64,000 nucleotides of DNA, from the NCBI RefSeq assembly GCF_003626655.1, contig NZ_RBAN01000001.1:1178001-1242000 (forward strand). The letters run 5' to 3'. Every line of letters starts with the position of its first letter. Positions within the stretch are counted from its first letter, which is position 1. A model generated the notes under the pieces. That model was not told the DNA's origin and made no database searches. It was given only the letters and a program-made list of their open reading frames with translations. This DNA comes from Micromonospora costi (GTDB lineage Bacteria > Actinomycetota > Actinomycetes > Mycobacteriales > Micromonosporaceae). The position numbers were made by a program, and so were the translations under genes. Positions 57,757 to 64,000 of this stretch are shown here, one piece after another.

Positions 57757-58851
57757 ATGCCCCGGCCGCTCGCCCCGCCCGCTCCGCTCGCGCCTGCCGC
57801 CCGCCGCGCCGCGTCCGGGCCGGTGGACCGCAGCGTCGCCGTGCTGGCGTACCCGGGGATGTCCGTCTTCGAGACCGGCATCGTCACCGAGGTGTTCGGG
57901 CTGCCCCGACCCGAGTTCGACGTCGACTGGTACGACCTGCGGGTCTGCGCCGAGCGGCCCGGCCCGGTGCCGGTGGTCGGCGGCGCCGCCCTGCACACCC
58001 CGTACGGTCTCGACGCGCTGGCCGCGGCCCGGACCGTGATCGTGCCCGGCGTCCCGGACGTCGCGGCGGAACCGTCGCCGGAACTCGTGACCGCGCTGCG
58101 CCGCGCGCACCGCCAGGGCGCCCGGATCATGTCCATCTGCTCCGGTGCGTTCGCGCTGGCCGGCGCCGGCCTGCTCGACGGCCGGCGGGCCACCACCCAC
58201 TGGCAGTACGCGGACCTGCTGGCCCGCCGGTACCCGCGTGTCCGGGTGGACCCGGACGTGCTCTACCTCGACGAGGGCGACCTGCTCACCAGCGCCGGCA
58301 GCGCGGCGGGCCTGGACCTCTGCGTCCACCTGGTCCGGCGCGACCACGGCGCCGCGATCGCCAACGCCGTGGCCCGCCGCCTCGTGATCCCGCCGCACCG
58401 CGACGGCGGGCAGGCCCAGTTCATCGAGGCGCCGGTGCCGGCCGACCCGGACGACGACCGGATCGCGGGCAGCATCACCTGGGCCCTGGCCCACCTCGGG
58501 GAGCCGCTGACCGTGGCCCGGCTCGCCGCCCAGGCCCACATGTCCGACCGCACGTACCTGCGGCACTTCGCCCGGGCCACCGGCACGAGCCCGATCCGCT
58601 GGCTCGTCGACCAGCGGGTGCGGGCCAGCCTGGCGCTGCTGGAGACGACCGACGTGCCGGTCGAGCGGATCGCCGCCACGGTCGGCTTCGACTCCCCCGT
58701 CACCTACCGCCACCATTTCGGCCGGGCCATGCGCACGTCGCCGTCGGCGTACCGGCGGGCCTTCCGCGCGACCGCGACGCCGCGGGACGACGCGATGCCG
58801 GGCGACGGCGCGACGCCGCGGGACGGCGCGACGGATCAGGCCGGGGCGTAG
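57757..58851 (+). CDS. GlxA-type transcriptional regulator (DJ-1/PfpI domain plus AraC)
   Basis: A 364-residue regulator. Residues about 25-195 form a DJ-1/PfpI amidotransferase-like domain (SVAVLAYPGMSVFETGIVTEVFG, with MSICSGAFALAGAGLLDG carrying the conserved Cys). A C-terminal AraC DNA-binding domain follows from about 225 to 330 (AHLGEPLTVARLAAQAHMSDRTYLRHFARATGTSPIRWLVDQRVRASLALLE). The tail from about 335 repeats ATPRDDAMPGDGATPRDGAT, an odd low-complexity end. TAACAT ends six bases before the ATG. Such regulators often control a divergent gene; here that is the rhodanese. Confidence 0.9.
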   Translation: MPRPLAPPAPLAPAARRAASGPVDRSVAVLAYPGMSVFETGIVTEVFGLPRPEFDVDWYDLRVCAERPGPVPVVGGAALHTPYGLDALAAARTVIVPGVPDVAAEPSPELVTALRRAHRQGARIMSICSGAFALAGAGLLDGRRATTHWQYADLLARRYPRVRVDPDVLYLDEGDLLTSAGSAAGLDLCVHLVRRDHGAAIANAVARRLVIPPHRDGGQAQFIEAPVPADPDDDRIAGSITWALAHLGEPLTVARLAAQAHMSDRTYLRHFARATGTSPIRWLVDQRVRASLALLETTDVPVERIAATVGFDSPVTYRHHFGRAMRTSPSAYRRAFRATATPRDDAMPGDGATPRDGATDQAGA

Positions 58852-59732
58852 AGGCCGTCGATCTCGGGCCGGTGGGGCAGCGCCACCGACGCCCCGAGCC
58901 GCCGGGCGCACGCCGCACCGGCCGCGGCCGCCCAGCGCACGGCGTCGACCAGGTCCCGCCCCTCGCCCCAGCCCACGGCGAGGGCGGCGGTGAACGCGTC
59001 ACCGGCCGCCGTCGAGTCGACCACGTCCACCTTGACCGCCGGCACGTGCACGGCCGTCCCCTCCCGGTCGCCGTACCAGGCGCCCTCGCCGCCGAGGGTC
59101 AGCACCGCGCGGGGCACGAGGTCGAGCAGCGCCTCGGGCGCCTCACGGCCGCGGCCGGTGAGCGCCTGCGCCTCGCGCTCGTTCACCACGAGCAGGTCCA
59201 CGGCCGCGAGCAGCTCGTCGGGCAGGGGTCGGGCCGGTGCCGCGTTGAGCACCACGCGGGTGCCGGCCGCGCGGGCGGCGACCGCCGCCTGGGTCACCGT
59301 CTCCACGGGAATCTCCAGCTGGGCCACCAGCACGTCGGCCGCGCGTACGGTGGCCAACTCGTCCTCGGTGAGGCCGGTCAGTGCGGCGTTCGCGCCCGGG
59401 GTGACCAGGATCGCGTTCTCACCCTCGGCGTTGACCATCACGAGGGCGACGCCGGAGGTGCCGTACACCACGCGCAGGTGCCCGGTGTCCACATCGGCCG
59501 CGCTGATCCGCGCCTTGAGGGTGACCCCGAACGAGTCCGAGCCGATCGCGCCGAGAAAGGCGCACGCCGCGCCCGCCCGGGCGGCGGCGATGGCCTGGTT
59601 GGCGCCCTTGCCGCCGGGCACCATCACGAAGTCGGTGCCGAGCATGGTCTCCCCCGGCCGGGGCAGGGTGGGCGCCATGGCGACCAGGTCCATGTTCGCG
59701 CTGCCCACGACAGTCACCCGGGTCTGCGGCAC
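58836..59732 (-). CDS. rbsK: Ribokinase
   Basis: A 298-residue PfkB-family sugar kinase that phosphorylates ribose at O5. Seen: VVGSANMDLVAMAPTLPRPGET at the start, the PGGKGANQAIAAARAGA motif near residue 40, NAAPARPLPDELL near 160, and the catalytic DSTAAGDAFTAAL motif near 245 (Asp of GD is the base). The GTG at 59732 has a strong AGGAGGT five bases before it. Its end overlaps the end of the GlxA gene by 16 bases. No ribose transporter genes are linked, so another pentose is possible. Confidence 0.92.
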   Translation of the reverse strand: MPQTRVTVVGSANMDLVAMAPTLPRPGETMLGTDFVMVPGGKGANQAIAAARAGAACAFLGAIGSDSFGVTLKARISAADVDTGHLRVVYGTSGVALVMVNAEGENAILVTPGANAALTGLTEDELATVRAADVLVAQLEIPVETVTQAAVAARAAGTRVVLNAAPARPLPDELLAAVDLLVVNEREAQALTGRGREAPEALLDLVPRAVLTLGGEGAWYGDREGTAVHVPAVKVDVVDSTAAGDAFTAALAVGWGEGRDLVDAVRWAAAAGAACARRLGASVALPHRPEIDGLYAPA

Positions 59733-59772
59733 CCGGCACCTCCTGTTCGTCGGCGGGGACCCCGGCGCGCCG

Positions 59773-60627
59773 TCAGGCGGCGCGGGCGGTGTAGCGGTCG
59801 GCCCGGCGCTCCACGACCAGCGGCAGCCCGAAGGTCTTGGAGAGGTTGTCGCCGGTAAGCGTCTCCCCGATCAGCCCCTGCGCCACCACGCCACCCTCGC
59901 GCAGCAGCAGCGCGTGGGTGAAGCCGGGCGGGATCTCCTCGACGTGGTGGGTGACCAGCACCATGGCGGGCGCGTCCGGGTCGTACGCCAGCTCGGAGAG
60001 CCGGGCGACCAGGTCCTCGCGCCCACCCAGGTCGAGCCCGGCGGCCGGCTCGTCGAGCAGCAGCAGTTCCGGGTCGGTCATGAGGGCGCGGGCGATCTGC
60101 ACCCGCTTGCGCTCGCCCTCCGAGAGGGTGCCGTACTTGCGGTCGGTGAGCCCGCCGACGCCGAGCTGCCCGAGCAGCGCGCGGGCGCGGGCCTCGTCGG
60201 TGCGGTCGTAGCTCTCCCGCCAGCGGCCGACCACCGACCAGGCCGCGGTGACGACCACGTCGCTGACCCGCTCTTCGGCGGGCAGCCGCTCGGCGAGGGC
60301 GGCGGTGGTCAGGCCGATGCGGGTGCGCAACTCGTTGACGTCGGTCCGGCCGATGCGCTCGCCGAGCACGTGCGCGGTGCCGACGGTCGGGTGCAGCCGG
60401 CCGGAGGCGAGGTTGAGCAGAGTGGTCTTGCCCGCGCCGTTGGGCCCGAGCACCACCCAGCGTTCGTCCAACTCGACCCGCCAGTGAACGTCGTGCAGCA
60501 GTGCCGTGCCGGAGCGGCGCACACCGCCGCCGTCGAGGCTGACCACCAGATCCGGGTCCACGGGTGCGGCGGCGGGTGCGGCGCCGGTGGCGCCGGGGAT
60601 CAGGTCACCAGTCACCCGCCCATCCAA
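59773..60627 (-). CDS. ABC transporter ATP-binding protein (stand-alone)
   Basis: A 284-residue ABC ATPase. Walker A GPNGAGKTTLL is near residue 60, Q-loop LTTAALAERL, signature LSEGERKRV near 170, Walker B LLLLDEPAAGLD near 190 and the His switch THHVEE near 228. It has no membrane domain nor adjacent permease in its direction, so it may serve a permease elsewhere or act like ModF or a ribosome-associated ABC-F relative with a single domain. Start ATG 60627 or GTG 60615. It diverges from the second ABC gene pair over 120 bases. Confidence 0.88.
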   Translation of the reverse strand: MDGRVTGDLIPGATGAAPAAAPVDPDLVVSLDGGGVRRSGTALLHDVHWRVELDERWVVLGPNGAGKTTLLNLASGRLHPTVGTAHVLGERIGRTDVNELRTRIGLTTAALAERLPAEERVSDVVVTAAWSVVGRWRESYDRTDEARARALLGQLGVGGLTDRKYGTLSEGERKRVQIARALMTDPELLLLDEPAAGLDLGGREDLVARLSELAYDPDAPAMVLVTHHVEEIPPGFTHALLLREGGVVAQGLIGETLTGDNLSKTFGLPLVVERRADRYTARAA

Positions 60628-60746
60628 CCACGCAGCGCCGTGGTGCCCCCCACGGGCGGCCCGCCGGCCATAGGGTGGTGCGCCGTGTCGTTGGTCACCA
60701 CAGCCGAAGGACGGTCCATGCCGGCTCGGAGCAGGAAACCGCGCGG

Positions 60747-61772
60747 ATGAGCGCGGTCATCGAGATCGAGGGTCTGCGCAAGACCTTCCACAGCGTGCGG
60801 CACGGCCGGCGCATCGCCGTCGACGGATTCGACCTGGTGGTCGGCGCCGGGCAGGTCCACGGCTTCCTCGGCCCGAACGGGTCGGGCAAGACCACCACGC
60901 TGCGCGCCCTGCTCGGGCTGGTACGGGCCGACGGCGGGCGGATGAGCGTGCTGGGCGCCCCGTCGCCCACGCACCTGCCCCAGGTGGCCGGCCGGGTCGG
61001 GGCCATCGTGGAGAGCCCCCAGTTCTTCGGCAACTTCACCGCGGAGCGGACGCTGCGCCTGCTCGCCCGCGCCGGCGGCGTGCCGGCGGTCCGGGTGGAC
61101 GAGGTGCTGGAGCAGGTGGGTCTGCGCGACCGTGGCCACGAGCGGGTGAAGGGCTACTCGCTGGGCATGAAGCAGCGGCTGGCCGTCGCGTCGGCGCTGC
61201 TCAAGCAGCCCGAGCTGCTCATCCTCGACGAGCCGGCCAACGGGCTCGACCCGGCCGGCATCCGGGAGATGCGGGACCTCATGCGGTCGCTGTCCGCGGC
61301 CGGGGTGACCGTGCTGGTGTCCAGCCACATCCTCGCCGAGATCCAGCTGATCTGCGACCACGTCACGATCATCTCGCGCGGCCGGCGGGTGGCCGCGGGT
61401 CGCGTGGACGAGGTGCTCGCCGGCTTCGACCAGCACGAGTTCCGGGTACGGGTCGACGAGCCGGAGCGGGCCGCGGAGCTGCTGCGCGACGCCGGCCTGC
61501 CGGTGGACGCGCACCCCGATCACCTGGTGGTCGGCGAGGTGGCCGACGCGACGGTGGTGAGCCGGCTCCTCGGCGAGCAGGGGCTCTGGGTACGCGAGCT
61601 GACCCCGCTGCGGCCCGACCTGGAGAGTGTCTTCCTCGAACTGACCGGTGAGGGCGTCCACCCGAGCCTGCCCCGGCAGGTCGACGGCTCGCGGCCGCCC
61701 GGCGGCGCGCCGCCGCACGGCGGGGAGATCGACCTGGGCACCGTGGGCAGCGACAGAGGAGGGAACGCGTGA
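60747..61772 (+). CDS. ABC transporter ATP-binding protein (drug/export type)
   Basis: A 341-residue ABC ATPase: Walker A GPNGSGKTTTLRALLG near residue 45, signature YSLGMKQRLA near 135, Walker B LLILDEPANGLDP near 158, and VTVLVSSHILAEIQ near 190. The C-terminal 100 residues are an accessory domain of the bacitracin (BcrA)/lantibiotic export type. GGAGCAGGAAACC precedes ATG 60747. It overlaps the permease gene by four bases (GTGA) and works with it as a two-gene exporter. Confidence 0.92.
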   Translation: MSAVIEIEGLRKTFHSVRHGRRIAVDGFDLVVGAGQVHGFLGPNGSGKTTTLRALLGLVRADGGRMSVLGAPSPTHLPQVAGRVGAIVESPQFFGNFTAERTLRLLARAGGVPAVRVDEVLEQVGLRDRGHERVKGYSLGMKQRLAVASALLKQPELLILDEPANGLDPAGIREMRDLMRSLSAAGVTVLVSSHILAEIQLICDHVTIISRGRRVAAGRVDEVLAGFDQHEFRVRVDEPERAAELLRDAGLPVDAHPDHLVVGEVADATVVSRLLGEQGLWVRELTPLRPDLESVFLELTGEGVHPSLPRQVDGSRPPGGAPPHGGEIDLGTVGSDRGGNA

Positions 61773-62782
61773 ACCTGGTCCGCGCCGAGTTGGAGCGGCT
61801 GACCGCGCGCCGTTTCGTCCAGCTCATGGTCGTCCTGCTGGCGCTGGCGTTCGGCGTCACCGCGGCGACCACCCTCGCCGGCTCGCACCAGCCCAGCCCT
61901 GTCGAGTTGGCCGAGGCACGCGCCCAGGCCGCCGACGCCCGCCGCCAGATGGACGAGATCTACCAGCAGTGCGTGGATCGGGTGAACGGGAACCTGCCGC
62001 CCGAGGTGGAGGAGCAGTACTACCCGGCGGACTGCAGCGAGGTGGACCCGGTACGCCAGGAGCGGCTGCCCGTGGCCACGGACTACCTCACGGGTGTCTT
62101 CACGTTCGGCTCGCAGGCCCGCCCGCTGCTCTTCTTCCTCATCGCGTTCCTGGTGCTGTTCGGGTTCCTGGTCGGCGCGTCGTACATCGGCGCCGACCTG
62201 AACTCGGGCGGGGTGGTCAACCTGCTGCTCTGGCGGCCGCGGCGGATGACCGTGCTCGGCACGAAGCTGGGCACGCTGCTCGGCGCGACGCTCGTGCTGT
62301 CGCTGCTCGCCTCGGTCGCGTACCTCGCCACGTTCTGGGTCATCGGGCAGACCGCCGGTCTGGCGGGCCAGCTGGACGCGGACTTCTGGCGCGAGCTGGG
62401 CGCGCTCCACGCCCGCGGGATGGTGCTGGTGCTGCTCGCCACTGCGCTCGGGTTCGCGCTCGCCACGCTGGGCCGGCACACGTCGGCCGCCCTCGGCACG
62501 GCGGCCGCGTACGCGGTGGTCTGGGAGTTGGGCGCGCGGCTGGTCCTGGAGATCGTGGACGCGCCGCGCCCGGACCGGTTCATGCTCTCCAGCCACGTCG
62601 GGGCCTGGCTCGCGGGTGAGGCCCGGTTCTGGGACGCGAGCGGGTGCGCGAGCAGCGGCGGCGGCTTCTGCGACGCGTCCTACACGCTGACCGGGGGTAC
62701 GGCCCTGACCGTGCTGCTCGTCCTGACCGGGGTGCTGGCGGTGGCGGCGTTCGCCGCGTTCCGCCGCCGGGACCTGATCTGA
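61769..62782 (+). CDS. ABC-2 type permease
   Basis: A 337-residue membrane protein: an N-terminal membrane segment near 17-37, a 70-residue extracytoplasmic loop with two cysteines, and five further hydrophobic segments (about 112-132, 165-195, 210-235, 245-265, 300-330). It is the membrane subunit for the ATPase encoded just upstream. GAGGAGGGAACGC gives a strong ribosome-binding site before the GTG. Its substrate is unknown; it may export antibiotic or lipid. The inserted extracytoplasmic loop is long for a plain BcrB. Confidence 0.9.
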   Translation: MNLVRAELERLTARRFVQLMVVLLALAFGVTAATTLAGSHQPSPVELAEARAQAADARRQMDEIYQQCVDRVNGNLPPEVEEQYYPADCSEVDPVRQERLPVATDYLTGVFTFGSQARPLLFFLIAFLVLFGFLVGASYIGADLNSGGVVNLLLWRPRRMTVLGTKLGTLLGATLVLSLLASVAYLATFWVIGQTAGLAGQLDADFWRELGALHARGMVLVLLATALGFALATLGRHTSAALGTAAAYAVVWELGARLVLEIVDAPRPDRFMLSSHVGAWLAGEARFWDASGCASSGGGFCDASYTLTGGTALTVLLVLTGVLAVAAFAAFRRRDLI

Positions 62783-62831
62783 GCCGCGCGCCCGCCGCCC
62801 TGGGCAACACCTTGCAGCACCTGAGAGGATC

Positions 62832-62848
62832 GTGAAGAATTCCTTCAC
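62832..62848. repeat. Small palindrome in the convergent gap
   Basis: GTGAAG (62832-62837) pairs with CTTCAC (62843-62848) around AATTC. It is the only AT-rich stretch of the 120-base gap between the permease and the ROK gene. An operator is unlikely between two gene ends; it may be incidental or part of the termination region. Confidence 0.35.
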
Positions 62849-62860
62849 ATGACCGACCGT

Positions 62861-62889
62861 GGCCCCGCCCCGCCCGAGCGGGTGGGGCC
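62861..62889 (-). terminator. Terminator between permease and ROK gene
   Basis: A 10-bp stem with one G-U pair (62861-62870 with 62880-62889) and a 9-base loop lies 13 bases from the ROK stop codon and can serve both converging genes. Confidence 0.6.
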
Positions 62890-62902
62890 GGCCCGGACGG
62901 GG

Positions 62903-64000
62903 TCAGCCCACGGTGGAGCCGAAGACCTCGTCGCGGACGGCGTCCAGGGCGGTACGCAACGCACCCTGAAGGATCGGTTCCTCGGTCAGCCCGGTGGGCA
63001 CCACGCGGGGGCGCACCAGCGTGATGGCGGCGACCTCGTGCTGCACCCGCTCGGCGAGCGCCGTCCCGCCGGCCTGCCCCACCTCGCCCGCGAGCACCAC
63101 GAGCGGCGGGTCCAGCACCACGCAGGTGCTCGCCACGCCGAGCGCGAGCCGGCGGGCCAGCTCGTCGAGCACCGGGCCGCCGCTCTCTCCGGCCTCGAGT
63201 GCGGCGCGTACCGCCTCGGCCGCGTTGCCCGCCGTGAAACCGTGCTCGCGGGCCACCCCGCGCACCGCGTCCGCTCCCACGAGCTGCTGGAACGCCGGCT
63301 TGGCCCGCCGCGCGACGTCCCGCGGGATGGGCACGCCGGGCACTGGGAGGTAACCGATCTCGCCGGCCGCGCCGCTGCTGCCGTGGTGCAGCCGCCCGCC
63401 CAGCATGATCGCCAGGCCGACGCCGGCGCCGATCCAGACCAGGACGAAGTCCGCGAGCCCCGCGGCGGCACCGGACTGCGCCTCGGCCACCGCGGCGAGG
63501 TTCACGTCGTTCTCGAAGACCACCGGGGTGTGCAGGTCCTCGCGCAGGGCGGCGAGCAGGCCGCGGTGCCAGCGGGGCAGGTTGAACGCGAAGGTGATGT
63601 CGCCGGTGGCCGGGTCGACCAGGCCGGGCGTGCCGAGCACCACCCGCCGTACGCTCGACAGCTGCGCCTGGGCGCTGCTGGCCGCCTGGACCACGGCGTT
63701 GTGCACCACGCCCACCGGGTCGTCCGTGTCCCGCGTGGACTGCTCCACCCGCCCGATCACCGCGCCCGTGATGTCCGCGCAGGCGGCCACCACCCGGTCC
63801 GGGCCGACATCCACGCCGACCACGTGCGCGCTGCCCGGCCGTACGGCGTAGAGCTGGGCGTTCGGCCCCCGCCCGCCGGCCTGCTCGCCGACCCGGGTGA
63901 CCAGCCCGCGCTCCTCCAGGCGCTCGACCAGCTGCGAGGCCGTCACCTTCGACAGCCCGGTCAGTTCGCCGAGCCGGGCCCGGGTCAACGGCCCCCGCTC
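62903..64000 (-). CDS. ROK family transcriptional regulator (partial, start beyond window)
   Basis: At least 366 residues; the reading frame is open at the window end, where it reads ERGPLTRARLGELTGLSKVTASQLVERLEERGLVTRVGEQ, the helix-turn-helix of a ROK repressor. The sugar-kinase-like domain follows (VVGVDVGPDRVVAACADITGAV near 60, FENDVNLAAVAEA near 190, GSSGAAGEIGYLPVPG near 225). The zinc-binding CxCGxxGC motif that sugar-kinase ROK proteins have after this point is absent, as it is in a subgroup of ROK regulators. It therefore more likely senses a sugar or sugar phosphate than phosphorylates it. Cells would use it to repress carbohydrate uptake or use; no target lies in the window. Confidence 0.88.
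   Translation of the reverse strand, partial: ERGPLTRARLGELTGLSKVTASQLVERLEERGLVTRVGEQAGGRGPNAQLYAVRPGSAHVVGVDVGPDRVVAACADITGAVIGRVEQSTRDTDDPVGVVHNAVVQAASSAQAQLSSVRRVVLGTPGLVDPATGDITFAFNLPRWHRGLLAALREDLHTPVVFENDVNLAAVAEAQSGAAAGLADFVLVWIGAGVGLAIMLGGRLHHGSSGAAGEIGYLPVPGVPIPRDVARRAKPAFQQLVGADAVRGVAREHGFTAGNAAEAVRAALEAGESGGPVLDELARRLALGVASTCVVLDPPLVVLAGEVGQAGGTALAERVQHEVAAITLVRPRVVPTGLTEEPILQGALRTALDAVRDEVFGSTVG

Overview
The window is very GC-rich (roughly 73% by eye), with strong G/C preference at third codon positions, many GTG starts, an F-type actinobacterial gene set and an ilvB-ilvN-ilvC-serA order. It looks like chromosomal DNA of an actinomycete, most likely Micromonosporaceae (Micromonospora or a near relative). 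I see no rRNA, tRNA, CRISPR array, phage or transposase gene. The replicon appears to be ordinary conserved chromosome with a few lineage-specific genes between core genes.

Layout. 1-5,100: end of an unknown gene, a tyrosine phosphatase, ilvE, leuB, an ApbE-type flavin transferase and a small hypothetical protein. 5,200-15,300: serA and the ilvC-ilvN-ilvB operon on the minus strand. The operon is preceded by a leader peptide plus terminator (attenuator). Next comes a GGDEF-EAL protein whose last codons carry the ilvB promoter, then ilvD on the plus strand. 15,300-25,300: a hypothetical protein, a GH2 beta-mannosidase, a second GGDEF-EAL protein with degenerate motifs, a small PH-like membrane protein, a D-2-hydroxyacid dehydrogenase, a PQQ-type sugar dehydrogenase lipoprotein and a membrane metallophosphoesterase.

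25,500-42,150: a long minus-strand series read from right to left: nifS, mnmA, a MetE-like protein, a VOC protein, an ADP-ribosylglycohydrolase, ligA, a third GGDEF-EAL protein, gatC, gatA, gatB and an AceE-like thiamine enzyme. It includes sulfur transfer to tRNA (nifS, mnmA) and tRNA-dependent amidation (gatCAB). 42,700-49,000: etfBA, a GNAT gene, two DUF202 proteins and an IlvG-like thiamine enzyme. 49,000-54,200: a large secreted S53 protease with kelch repeats, divergent from a TrmB/LuxR-type regulator. 54,200-64,000: an enoyl-CoA hydratase, two DUF6232-like paralogues, a coiled-coil protein, a rhodanese with a divergent GlxA-type regulator, ribokinase, ABC transporter genes and a ROK regulator cut by the window edge.

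The most interesting structures are non-coding. (1) Three homologous intergenic palindromes built on a GATC core (25,351; 37,095; 40,861), two of them embedded in C-rich or G-rich tracts. (2) A compact ilvB control region in which promoter, apparently leaderless leader peptide, hairpin and terminator follow one another within about 130 bases. (3) A repeated arrangement in which a -10-like hexamer ends 5-8 bases before the start codon in many genes, suggesting widespread leaderless transcription. It also points to an otherwise overlooked small Cys-containing gene at 44,640. Three GGDEF-EAL genes within 24 kb, one visibly degenerate, are the main protein-level curiosity.
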